From: Natrialba swarupiae
GTDB lineage: Archaea > Halobacteriota > Halobacteria > Halobacteriales > Natrialbaceae
Assembly: GCF_008245225.1 (NCBI RefSeq)
Contig: NZ_VTAW01000005.1
Coordinates: forward strand, 1-64,000
Length of the DNA stretch: 64,000 nucleotides
Direction: 5' to 3'
The notes beneath the pieces are model-generated. The model made no database searches and was not told the DNA's origin. It saw only the letters and a program-made list of their open reading frames with translations. Positions 9,090 through 17,586 of the stretch are shown in pieces. The number at the start of each line of letters is the position of its first letter. Position 1 is the stretch's first letter. The translations under genes and the position numbers were made by a program.

Positions 9090-10055
9090 TCAGGGCTCGA
9101 GGACGAGTTTCCCGAGGAAACTCTCGGTCATCACGTCGCGGTGGGCGTCGGCCGCTTCTTCGAGGTCGTACTCTCTCGAGACGTCGATCGAGAGCGCGCC
9201 GACGTCCATCAGATGGGCGACGCTCCGCAGCGGCACCCGCAGATCCGGCGTGTTGAACATACTCATAAACTGGTAGGAGACGTCCTTCGAGCGGGCGACA
9301 CCGTCGTTCGTAAACGCCGGGTCGGGACTGTTCTCGCCGATGCCCACGACGCGCGCGCCGGTTGTGGCCACGTCCGCGTCGAACTGGAGGTAGTCGTCGA
9401 GGCGGTGGTCGAGGATCACGTCGACGCCGCCGTTGGAGGCCTCGAGCACCGCGTCAGCGAGGTCGTCCCGGCCGTAGTCGAGGACCGTCTCGGCGCCCAG
9501 CGCCTCGAGATCGTCGTGGTACTCCTCGGCGGCCGTCGTGATGACGCGCGCGCTCACGGCGTTTGCGATCTGAACGGCCGCGTGTCCCACGCCGCCCGAG
9601 CCGCCGTGGACGAGACAGTACTCTGCGGGCTCGAGGTCGGCGTGGTCGATCAGCGCCCGCCAGGCGGTGACGGCGGCGACACCCGCACCGCCGGCTTCGG
9701 TCAGATCCGCGCCGTCGGGCAGGTGGACGACGCGATCCGTAGGGATCGTCGCGTACTCGGCGTAGGCGCCCTGCTCGGTGGCGTTTCCGATCCCGGTTCC
9801 GTACACCCGGTCACCGGTCTCGAAGTCCTCGACCTCGGCCCCGAGGTCGGTGACGACTCCGGCGACGTCGACGCCGGGCGTGAAGGGGAGTGAAACGGGT
9901 TCGTACGACCCGTCCCGGAAGTAGGTGTCGACGGGGTTGACCCCCGCCGCGGCCACCTCGAGGAGGAGTTCGTCCTCGCCGGGTTCCGGCCGATCGATCT
10001 CGTCGACTCCCAGTACGTCCGCATCGCCGTGCTCGTGGAGGCGTACAGCGCGCAT
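9090..10055 (-). CDS. NAD(P)-dependent quinone oxidoreductase (MDR superfamily)
   Basis: This 321-residue enzyme of the zinc-independent quinone oxidoreductase group starts MRAVRLHEHGDADVL. Typical segments are EVAAAGVNPVDTYFRDG, TPGVDVAGVVTDLG and the Rossmann motif VHGGSGGVGHAAVQIA, followed by a nucleotide-binding acidic strand and LDYGRDDL. The structural-zinc cysteines of alcohol dehydrogenases are absent. It probably reduces quinones or enones with NADPH. The open frame runs upstream to 10214; ATG 10085 (MPTESVSPND) is an alternative start, but family alignment favours 10055. Confidence 0.88.
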   Translation of the reverse strand: MRAVRLHEHGDADVLGVDEIDRPEPGEDELLLEVAAAGVNPVDTYFRDGSYEPVSLPFTPGVDVAGVVTDLGAEVEDFETGDRVYGTGIGNATEQGAYAEYATIPTDRVVHLPDGADLTEAGGAGVAAVTAWRALIDHADLEPAEYCLVHGGSGGVGHAAVQIANAVSARVITTAAEEYHDDLEALGAETVLDYGRDDLADAVLEASNGGVDVILDHRLDDYLQFDADVATTGARVVGIGENSPDPAFTNDGVARSKDVSYQFMSMFNTPDLRVPLRSVAHLMDVGALSIDVSREYDLEEAADAHRDVMTESFLGKLVLEP

Positions 10056-10279
10056 GTCGTTCGGGGAGACGGATTCCGTCGGCATAAGAATACGTGCACT
10101 CGTCGACGGGTCGATCACCAGCCGGAGCCACGACGACCTCGAGGCAGTCTGCGAGACGACCCGCGAGGAGTTCCTCACGGCGGGCCGATAACACCACTGA
10201 GAGGGGCTACACACAGGATATCTGAAAGAAATTAACCGACAGCACCCGTTGTTTTTACCGGAAACCTGGTGTGTGGCTG

Positions 10280-11401
10280 CTACCGAACGGCGGTCGTCGC
10301 GTCGTCGATGATCTCGAGGGCCTCCTTGAGGTCCTCCGTACTGGTGGCATACGAGAGACGGGCGTATCCCTCGCCGTTTGCACCGAAGGCGTCGCCGGGG
10401 ACGACGACCACGCCACGCTCGAGGACCTCGTCACACCAGCCGTCGGGAACCTTCGGCATGACGTAGAACGCCCCCGACGGTGTCGGAACCTCGAGGCCGG
10501 CATCATCGAGGCCGTCGAGGACGAGATCGCGTCTGCGCTCGAAGGTGTCGACCATCTCGTCGACGGGCTCGTGCGGGCCAGTCAGGGCTGCCTCGGCGGC
10601 GTACTGGGCGGGCGCGGAGGCACAGGCCTGTCCGTACTGGTGGACCCGGAGCATGCGCTCGATCCGCCGATTCGATCCAGCTACCCAGCCGAGTCGCCAG
10701 CCGGTCATCGAGTACGTCTTCGAGCAGGCGCTGACGACGACGACGTTGTCCGTCTCGGCGAACGCCATCGGCGAGTGGTGTTCACCCTCGAAGACGATAT
10801 GTTCGTACACTTCGTCGGAGAGACAGAGCACGTCGTGTTCATCGGCGATGCGGGCGAACTCGCGCATATCCGCTTCGCTCTGGACGGCCCCCGTCGGGTT
10901 CGCGGGGCTGTTGACGACGAAAACCGCCGTGTCGTCGGTGATCGCCTCCTCGACGGTCGCCGGATCGAGCGTCAGATCGTCCCGCAGCGGGACCGGTTTC
11001 GGCGTCCCACCGGCAATGTGGGTCAGCGCGTCGTAGGAGACGAATCCCGGATCGGGGATGATCACTTCCTGGCCCGGATCGACGTGGGCCTCGAGAACGA
11101 GGTGTAACGCCTCACTGCCGCCCGACGTGGCGATCACGTCTTCGGGATCGATCTCGAGGCTGTACTCCCGATCGTACTTCGTAGAGATGGCCTCCCGAAG
11201 GCTCTGTGTCCCTTTGTTCGACGTGTAAGCGTCGGCCCGACCGTTTTCGATCGCCTCGATCGCCGCCTGCCGAGCGTGTGAAGGCGTTGGGAAATCGGGT
11301 TGGCCGATACCGAGGTTGATCGCGTCCTCGCCCGCAGCCTCGAACACTTCCCGAATACCGCTGATCGATACCTGCTCGACCCGGTTGGCAAACTCCGTCA
11401 T
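10280..11401 (-). CDS. Class I/II PLP-dependent aminotransferase
   Basis: This 373-residue fold-type I aminotransferase of the aspartate/aromatic group has INLGIGQPDFPTP near the N-terminus, VNSPANPTGAV with the substrate-binding Asn-Pro, CLSDEVYEHIVF with the cofactor Asp and Tyr, and the Schiff-base lysine in SACSKTYSMTGWRLGW. The C-terminal part (ARLSYATSTEDLKEAL) contains the conserved arginine for the substrate carboxylate. Likely substrates are aspartate, aromatic amino acids or alanine paired with 2-oxoglutarate. It is monocistronic. Confidence 0.9.
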   Translation of the reverse strand: MTEFANRVEQVSISGIREVFEAAGEDAINLGIGQPDFPTPSHARQAAIEAIENGRADAYTSNKGTQSLREAISTKYDREYSLEIDPEDVIATSGGSEALHLVLEAHVDPGQEVIIPDPGFVSYDALTHIAGGTPKPVPLRDDLTLDPATVEEAITDDTAVFVVNSPANPTGAVQSEADMREFARIADEHDVLCLSDEVYEHIVFEGEHHSPMAFAETDNVVVVSACSKTYSMTGWRLGWVAGSNRRIERMLRVHQYGQACASAPAQYAAEAALTGPHEPVDEMVDTFERRRDLVLDGLDDAGLEVPTPSGAFYVMPKVPDGWCDEVLERGVVVVPGDAFGANGEGYARLSYATSTEDLKEALEIIDDATTAVR

Positions 11402-11616
11402 GCTTAGATGAGTGTGGCCAACCCCGATAACTTTTGATGTGTCTAACGCCCATCCGAGCGCATCGATTCACAACGGTTGTGTGGTTTGTTCCCAACACGT
11501 ACGACAATAATACAATCGGATTAGCGAACCGTGCATGCTTCGGGTGCAACGGCTGTGAATCGTCGTCGAGAGAATCAGTCGCGAACTCGGTAAGAATCGA
11601 GTCGGCGGGCCGCCTC

Positions 11617-11698
11617 ATACGGTTAACTGTACGTCAGTTCCGGCGCAACCGCGACCCGAGCGACGGTTGCGCCGGTACATCGTTACAGCAATCCGTAT
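11617..11698 (-). repeat. Stop-codon-linked palindromic repeat, copy 2
   Basis: This 82-bp palindrome lies directly after korB; the minus-strand sequence starts TGATACGGATTGCTGTAACG, with TGA as the korB stop. The inner stem is CCGGCGCAACCG / CGGTTGCGCCGG, which differs from copy 1 by paired, compensating changes. The outer arms are shared with copy 1. The remaining 215 bp up to the aminotransferase start at 11401 hold nothing else that I can identify. Confidence 0.88.
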
Positions 11699-12561
11699 CA
11701 GTAGAACTCGCGGACGAGGTCCATCGCGTCCTCGGGCGCGCCGTCGGGGATCTCGGCCATGTTCTCGGTGACGCCGTGTTGTTCGTGGTACGGAACCGAG
11801 TTCTCGTCTCTGTACATCACGCCCTGGTACTCCTTATCGTTGTCGAGGATCACTTCCTTTGCGGCCTCGTAGTCGTTCGGATCGTGGCCCTCCTCTTTCA
11901 GGTCGACCAGCGAGTCGCGGAAGTAGTCGTACGTGTCGACGTCGTTGAACGTGACACAGGGGCTGAAGACGTTGACGAAGCCGAAGCCGTCGTGTTCGAT
12001 CGCCTTCTGAACGATCTCCTGGTGGCGAAGCGCGTCGGACGCAAAGGACTGGGCGATGAAGGAAGCACCCGATGCGAGCGCGAGGGCGAGCGGGTTGACC
12101 GGGGGCTGTTTCGGTCCTTCGGGCGTCGTGGAGGTCTCGAAGTCCGACCGCGAGGTCGGCGAGGCCTGTCCCTTCGTTAGCCCGTAGATGCGGTTGTCCA
12201 TGACGACGTAGGACATGTCGACGTTCCGGCGGACGGCGTGGACGAAGTGACCGGCACCGATCGAGTAACCGTCACCGTCTCCGCCGGCGGCCATGACCTC
12301 GATGTCCGGACGGGCCATCTTCACGCCCGTCGCGACCGGCAGCGCACGTCCGTGAACGCCGTGGAGCGCGTAGGAGTGCATGTAGGTCCCGATCTTTCCC
12401 GAACAGCCGATCCCGGCGACGACGAACGTGTTGTCCGGATCGTTGCCGGTTTCGGCTAAGGCTTTCATCATGCCGTTCATCGTCCCGAAGTCACCACAGC
12501 CGGGACACCAGGTCGGTTGCTTGTCGGATTTGAAGTCGGTAAATCGAACGTCGGAGCTCAT
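11698..12561 (-). CDS. korB: 2-oxoacid:ferredoxin oxidoreductase, beta subunit
   Basis: This 287-residue TPP-binding subunit pairs with the alpha subunit encoded just upstream. It has WCPGCGDFG near the N-terminus (cofactor and cluster region), the TPP/Mg motif GGDGDGYSIG, and NRIYGLTKGQASPT. It catalyses oxidative decarboxylation of a 2-oxoacid to acyl-CoA with ferredoxin as acceptor. In haloarchaea this two-subunit enzyme replaces the 2-oxoglutarate or pyruvate dehydrogenase complex; 2-oxoglutarate is the likelier substrate given sucCD in the same region, but that is inference. It overlaps korA by one base (TAATG), so translation is coupled. Confidence 0.92.
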   Translation of the reverse strand: MSSDVRFTDFKSDKQPTWCPGCGDFGTMNGMMKALAETGNDPDNTFVVAGIGCSGKIGTYMHSYALHGVHGRALPVATGVKMARPDIEVMAAGGDGDGYSIGAGHFVHAVRRNVDMSYVVMDNRIYGLTKGQASPTSRSDFETSTTPEGPKQPPVNPLALALASGASFIAQSFASDALRHQEIVQKAIEHDGFGFVNVFSPCVTFNDVDTYDYFRDSLVDLKEEGHDPNDYEAAKEVILDNDKEYQGVMYRDENSVPYHEQHGVTENMAEIPDGAPEDAMDLVREFY

Positions 12562-14315
12562 TATGCTGGTACCTCCTCGGAGAGTTTTTCGGTAATCTCT
12601 ACTGCGAGTTCGTCCGCCTTGAAACGGACACCCGTGTACTTGTTGATCCGTTTTACGCGTTCGAGGACGTCGTGTTCGATGATATCCGCGAACTGGCCGG
12701 TCGCGTTACATTCGACGACGATCGTCTCGTCGGCAGCCTGGATCTCCTCGGTGAGATCCGGACGGGGGAAGATGTACGGAACCGAAATGATGCGCACGTC
12801 GATCCCTTCGTCCTCGAGATACTCGAGAGCTTCGACGAGCGCCCCTTCGTTCGACCCCCACGAGATGACGAGGTTGTCCGCGTCTTCGTCGCCGAACTCG
12901 CGGTAATCCCACTCCTCTTGCTCTTTGGCCGTCTCGACCTTTCGATTGCGCTTGTCGACCTGCCGGACCCGCTCGTCTTCGTCTTCCGTCCGGCGACCGA
13001 GTTCGTCGTGCTCCAAGCCGGTGGACATGTGTGCACCGTCGGTCGTGCCGGGAATCGCACGCGGACTGACGCCGTCGTCGGTGACAGCATGGGCCCGGAA
13101 CCGATCCTGTGCGTCGAGCCACTCGGCGACGCTGTCGTCGTCGACGAGTTTGCCGCGATCGATCTCGACGGCGTCCATATCGAAGGTCTCGGGTTCGAAG
13201 GTCTGTTCGGTAACCGACATCGCCAGATCGGAGATCAGGAAGACCGGTGTCTGATACTTCTCGGCGACGTTGAACGCTTCGATGGTCTTCCAGAAACACT
13301 CCGGAATGGTTGTCGGCGTAATGACGAACCGTGGGACTTCACCGTGACCACCGTATAGCGCCATATTCAGGTCGCCTTGCTCCTGTTTCGTCGGCATCCC
13401 AGTCGAGGGGCCGGAGCGTTGCACGTCGGTGATGACCAGCGGCGTCTCGCTGGTCGCGACCAGCCCGAACGTCTCGGTCATGAGATCGATCCCGGCCCCG
13501 GAGGTTGCGGTCATCGCTCTGGCACCGGCTCGAGCGCCGCCGAGTGCCATGTTGATCGCCGACAACTCGTCTTCTGCCTGGACGACGTGACCACCGTACT
13601 CTTCGATCCGTCCGGTCAGATACTCCATGATAGAGGTCGCAGGGGTGATCGGATACCCCGCGTAGAACCGGCAACCAGCAGCGATCGCACCCATTCCGAT
13701 CGCTTCGTTACCGTTGAGGAGAACGTAATCGTTGTCGGTCGTCTCGAGGTCGTACTCGAGATGAGAGAGATCGTAGTTCTCCTGGACGTACTCCTGGCCC
13801 AGCCGGGCCGCCTGTTTGTTGTTCTCGACGATCTTCGTGCCTTTTCCGCCGAAGCGCTTCTCGAGGGCCTCGTCCAAGTACTCGACGTCGAAGCCGACGA
13901 GTTCACACGCCGCCCCGAGCGCGACGACGTTGAGCATGATCGCCCCGCCCGCGTCCTCCGCGAGCGATTTGAGAGGGACGTCGACCGCGGTGATTTCGTC
14001 GGGAATCTCTGCCTCCCACGAACGCTCGCCGTCGTAGATGACGGCACTTCCCTCGTGGAGTTCGTCGAGATTCTCGTCGATGGTTCGCTGGGTCAACGCG
14101 ACCAGGATGTCCAGGCGATCGACGACGCTCTGGACGTCCTCGACCGAGGTCCTGATCTTGTAGGCGGTGTAGCCGCCGCGGATCCGTGAGGCGAAGTCTT
14201 TCGACGTGAACACGTGCCGTCCGGCTCGGGAAAGGGCCTGAGCGAAAATCTTTCCGGTGGAGTCGATACCGTCGCCAGCCTCGCCTCCGATCGCCCAGTT
14301 GAGATCCTCAGCCAT
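12561..14315 (-). CDS. korA: 2-oxoacid:ferredoxin oxidoreductase, alpha subunit (gamma-alpha fusion)
   Basis: This 584-residue subunit starts MAEDLNWAIGGEAGDGID. Residues about 8-190 are the gamma-type domain (GEAGDGIDSTGKIFAQAL, IRTSVEDVQS, GAACELVGFD). The alpha domain begins near LLNGNEAIGMGAIAAGC, with FYAGYPITPATSIMEYL and the pyruvate/2-oxoacid-binding region GARAMTATSGAGIDLMTE. The two domains are fused, as in other haloarchaea. A TATA-like sequence about 25 nt before the ATG at 14315 suggests a leaderless operon promoter; the open frame upstream to 14450 is probably untranslated. Confidence 0.92.
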   Translation of the reverse strand: MAEDLNWAIGGEAGDGIDSTGKIFAQALSRAGRHVFTSKDFASRIRGGYTAYKIRTSVEDVQSVVDRLDILVALTQRTIDENLDELHEGSAVIYDGERSWEAEIPDEITAVDVPLKSLAEDAGGAIMLNVVALGAACELVGFDVEYLDEALEKRFGGKGTKIVENNKQAARLGQEYVQENYDLSHLEYDLETTDNDYVLLNGNEAIGMGAIAAGCRFYAGYPITPATSIMEYLTGRIEEYGGHVVQAEDELSAINMALGGARAGARAMTATSGAGIDLMTETFGLVATSETPLVITDVQRSGPSTGMPTKQEQGDLNMALYGGHGEVPRFVITPTTIPECFWKTIEAFNVAEKYQTPVFLISDLAMSVTEQTFEPETFDMDAVEIDRGKLVDDDSVAEWLDAQDRFRAHAVTDDGVSPRAIPGTTDGAHMSTGLEHDELGRRTEDEDERVRQVDKRNRKVETAKEQEEWDYREFGDEDADNLVISWGSNEGALVEALEYLEDEGIDVRIISVPYIFPRPDLTEEIQAADETIVVECNATGQFADIIEHDVLERVKRINKYTGVRFKADELAVEITEKLSEEVPA

Positions 14316-14732
14316 GTTAAGGCGAACTTGCCCCCAGTAAATGAAAAGGCTTCTGAAACCCCAATCGACGACCGCAATTATTTCTGATACGTCGATCGAG
14401 AATCGGAGCGTTCGATCTCGCTGTAACAGTTGATCTAGACGCCACCACATCCTCGCACAACAACCGAAGCACGGGCAGTTTCGAAATGGATCCCGTGTAT
14501 ATCTGCAGTATATAAGCTGGGTAGAATGTCGTTCCCGTCAGTTTCATTCGAGTCAGCGACGGGATAGACACGTCGTTCGTAGCGACCGTTCGTAGTCGGT
14601 AAGAACGATCACTCATCGATCGCACTCGAGCGCACTAGCAGCCTCTCGAGCAGCGTACAACGCCGTTCGACGACTGGCACGGTCCACTATGATCCGTCCC
14701 GACCGATCACAGACGGAACCCGATCGACTCGA

Positions 14733-15986
14733 TCAGGGGAGTCCAACCCGTTCGCTGGCGTCCTGGAGTGTCTCGAGACAGGCGACGATGTCATCCCGGT
14801 CGTGTGTTGCCATGGGAACGAGTCGGACGACGGACTGTGCGTCGGCGCGGTCGGCTGTCGTTGGCCCTGTGGGCGGTCGAACCACCGGTGGAACGACGAT
14901 GCCGTGCTCGGTAAGCTCTCTGACGAGTGCGTGTGCATCCTCGTGGTCGGCGAGAGTGACCGGAAGAATCTGTGACTCTCCGGATACCGAGAACCCCATC
15001 GTCTCGAGTCCGTCTCGCAGGTGGGAGACGTTCTCCCAGAGTCGTTCGCGTGCGTCGCTGTGGCGCGCGAGGTGCAACGCTTCACTCGCAGCCGCCGCCG
15101 CCGGCGGTGCTAGCCCCGTCGAGTGAACGAACGGGCGCGCACGAGCGAGTACGTACTCGATCAGTGCGTCGCTTCCAGCGATGTACCCACCCTGGCTGGC
15201 CAGCGCCGCCGAGAGGACACCCATCTGAACGTGAACCTGATCCTCGAGACCCTCTGCCTGGACGATGCCACCGCCGTCGACGTACAAGCCCGTCGCGTGG
15301 GCCTCGTCGACCATCACCCACGCGCCGAACTCCGTCGCGAGGTCAGAGATCGTCTCGAGGGGTGCGACCGAGCCGTCGGCGGCGAAGACGGAATCGGTAA
15401 GAATCAGCCAGGATTCGTCGCCGCCATCGGTGACGACCCCGTCGGGCTGTTCGACTCGCTCGACCAGTTTCGATCGCAAGTCGTCGACGTCACAGTGGTC
15501 GTATACGATCGTCTCACAGCCCGCGAGCCGACAGCCGTCGACGAGACTCGCGTGGTTGGACTCGTCGGCGAAGACGACGTCCGGCTCGAGGGCTGTAATC
15601 GTCCCGACGTTCGCCGCGTATCCGGACGGAAACGCAAGCGCCCGTTCGCAGCCGTTTGCCTCCGCGAGAAGCCGCTCGACGTCACGGTGGACCATCGTAT
15701 CACCGGTCACGTGTCGACTCGCACCGGCACCGGTCCCGACCGTCGCAGCGGCCTGTCTGGCTGCGTCCTGTACGCGCTGGTCGTCGGTCAGGCCCAAATA
15801 GTTGTTCGAACCGAACACCAGCGCCTCCGCCGACTCGAGCACCGGAAGTTCGCCGCCGGTGGGCTCCGCGAAGTACCCCCGTTCGGCGACCCTGTCGGCG
15901 GGCGATAGCCTCCGTTTTTCCCCGAGGTCAGCCAGCCGATCCTCGAGGTCAAACCCGCGGTCTTCCATTCGGGTAAACGGAGTCAT
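14733..15986 (-). CDS. bioF: 8-amino-7-oxononanoate synthase homologue lacking the PLP lysine
   Basis: This 417-residue protein of the alpha-oxoamine synthase family matches BioF along its length: SNNYLGLTDD, GTGAGASRHVTGD, MVDEAHATGLYVDGGG, FVHSTGLAPPAAAA. BioF condenses pimeloyl thioester with alanine in biotin synthesis. The PLP-binding segment, normally TLSKALGSQGG in the family, reads VLSAALASQGGY here: the Schiff-base lysine is Ala260 (codon GCG, 15207-15209 on the plus strand). The neighbouring bioB is a fragment and no bioD is seen. By family knowledge the protein should be inactive as a synthase. It may be a pseudoenzyme or a recently inactivated gene whose frame is still open. Confidence 0.85.
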   Translation of the reverse strand: MTPFTRMEDRGFDLEDRLADLGEKRRLSPADRVAERGYFAEPTGGELPVLESAEALVFGSNNYLGLTDDQRVQDAARQAAATVGTGAGASRHVTGDTMVHRDVERLLAEANGCERALAFPSGYAANVGTITALEPDVVFADESNHASLVDGCRLAGCETIVYDHCDVDDLRSKLVERVEQPDGVVTDGGDESWLILTDSVFAADGSVAPLETISDLATEFGAWVMVDEAHATGLYVDGGGIVQAEGLEDQVHVQMGVLSAALASQGGYIAGSDALIEYVLARARPFVHSTGLAPPAAAAASEALHLARHSDARERLWENVSHLRDGLETMGFSVSGESQILPVTLADHEDAHALVRELTEHGIVVPPVVRPPTGPTTADRADAQSVVRLVPMATHDRDDIVACLETLQDASERVGLP

Positions 15987-16032
15987 CGCCGCCGTTTCAC
16001 TTTCACGGTTCCGATCGAGCGGGCGGGATCCG

Positions 16033-16362
16033 TCAATCGTCGTCCGAGGATGCGGCCCCTCGCGCCCGTATCTCGTCGGGGTCGAACGCGTTCACCTCCC
16101 GGTTTGGCTCGAGACCCGCACGGTCGACGACCTCGAGATCCGCTACCGCGGACTGTCCGCCGGTCGTGAGATAATCGCCGGTGAGAAGGCCGTCGGAACC
16201 GGCCTCGAGGATGTTCTCCGGTCCGAGAAAGCCGTGGGTGTCGACGCCGGTGTCGAAGTGAACCGACTGGGCACAAAAGCCACAGCCCTCGGCGCAGTTC
16301 CCCGCCTTCGCGTTAACGATCGAACAGGCGTCGACCGTCTCGTTTCCCGTTTCGTAAACCAC
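16033..16362 (-). pseudogene. bioB: Biotin synthase remnant with in-frame internal deletions
   Basis: About 109 codons remain of a gene normally near 350. The start (GTG at 16362, VVYETGNETVDA) resembles the BioB N-terminus. It runs directly into SIVNAKAGNCAEGCGFCAQS, which holds the radical-SAM CxxxCxxC motif usually found some 50-60 residues later, then HFDTGVDTHGFLGPENILEA. The frame next jumps to what looks like the extreme C-terminus (GDYLTTGGQSAVADLEVV). The SAM-binding barrel is therefore missing, and the product cannot be a functional biotin synthase. It lies 46 bp upstream of bioF in the same orientation. The deletions are inferred from remembered family order. Confidence 0.75.
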
Positions 16363-16477
16363 GTCAGAGTGTACCGTTGACGACGATACAATTGTTGGCG
16401 TTGTGGACTGTCTCGTCAAGTGGTTGATCCTCCCGTACCCGACGGACGAACCGTCGATCGCCGGACAGAGCGCACTC

Positions 16478-16557
16478 ATGGGGGTTGTTGGAACAATTTA
16501 CGGCGAAACCACGAGCCACCTGTGATTTCACCGGTACCGACTGACAACAGTCCCCAT
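16478..16557 (-). repeat. Stop-codon-linked palindromic repeat, copy 3 (variant ends)
   Basis: This 80-bp palindrome follows the TGA of the lipoprotein gene. Its outer arms are altered to ATGGGGGTTGTTGGAACAA and TGACAACAGTCCCCAT, but they keep pairing with each other. The inner stem retains ACCGGTGAAATCACAGG opposite CGTGGTTTCGCCG. The bases between it and the bioB fragment (16363-16477) show no gene. Confidence 0.7.
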
Positions 16558-17561
16558 CACTCCTCGAGATCGCGCGTCGAAACGGCGTACGTCTCGCCCT
16601 CGTACTCGTAGTGGCCGTCCTCATACCAGACGTATGAACTCGCGTCTGATTCCTCGAGTCGAACCCGGCCAGCGTCGTATTCACGCGATAACGCGACGGC
16701 GTCGCGCAGCCGATCGTCCCGCAGAAGCGTTTCGGTGATCACCGGCTCTCCAACCACGTCGTCGTCCGTCCGAACCAGTTCGAAGGCGATAGGCGCGCCC
16801 TCATCCCGTGCTCGATCCGGATTCGCAACGAGGGTATCGCCCTCCCACTCGACGTCCGTGAGCTCGTCGGTTGCCGTGAGCTCGAGGTCGTCTGCCTCGA
16901 GTTCGAACCGGGCAGAAAACCCGATGGACCCGTCGTACGTGTCGCCGACGAAACCGCCACGCGTTCCGAAGGCGTACTCCCCACCGCCGAGACCCACGAG
17001 CGGGTCGCGTTCGATCGTTCCGGGTTTACCGATCGAACGGCCGTTGTCGACCGCGTCGTTTTCGATCCTCAGTTCCCAACTCCGCGATTCGTCCGGATCG
17101 AGCCTGGACTCCGGTTCCGGAAACTCCCGCGGACCAACGTAAAACCACCCTCCGTCAACGAGTTTGTGGACTATCCACCGATACGGGTTGTGGGAGAACC
17201 GGTGGGCCGATCGGTTGTGCAGTTCGAACGTAACCCGATCGCCTTCCTCGACCGTTTCGGCCGACGGCTCGAGGAAGATCGCCGTCTCGTCGGGGTCGAT
17301 CTCGTCGAACGCCACCAGTCGGTCGACCCCGTAGTCGGGATAACCGTCCGGCGCGGTTCCCGCAGGCGGAAGCGAACGGTCGTCCGCGTCGCCGGAACCG
17401 TATTCGTCGTTTTCCGGCTCGGGGACGTCCGTGTCGTCGATTGCGCCACCGGAGCCCGGACGGGAGTCGTCCGTGGGAGAACCACCATCGGCATCGAAAC
17501 AGCCAGCGAGGACGATTCCACCGGTTGCTGTGAGGAAGGCACGACGAGGAGGGCGACGCAT
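16557..17561 (-). CDS. Tat-type lipoprotein with Ig-like domain
   Basis: This 334-residue exported protein begins MRRPPRRAFLTATGG. The twin-arginine signal ends at a lipobox VLAGC with Cys21. A Ser/Asp-rich linker (about residues 22-75) precedes a domain at about 90-220 resembling the Ig-like folds of other secreted halophile proteins (SAETVEEGDRVTFELHNRS, then SRSWELRIENDA). The function is unknown; substrate binding or a structural surface role is possible. An ISH6-type element sits 34 bp upstream of the ATG, within the promoter. An in-frame ATG at 17579 is possible but breaks the usual Tat spacing. Confidence 0.8.
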   Translation of the reverse strand: MRRPPRRAFLTATGGIVLAGCFDADGGSPTDDSRPGSGGAIDDTDVPEPENDEYGSGDADDRSLPPAGTAPDGYPDYGVDRLVAFDEIDPDETAIFLEPSAETVEEGDRVTFELHNRSAHRFSHNPYRWIVHKLVDGGWFYVGPREFPEPESRLDPDESRSWELRIENDAVDNGRSIGKPGTIERDPLVGLGGGEYAFGTRGGFVGDTYDGSIGFSARFELEADDLELTATDELTDVEWEGDTLVANPDRARDEGAPIAFELVRTDDDVVGEPVITETLLRDDRLRDAVALSREYDAGRVRLEESDASSYVWYEDGHYEYEGETYAVSTRDLEE

Positions 17562-17586
17562 ACCGATGCTCCTGGCCAAACGGGTA

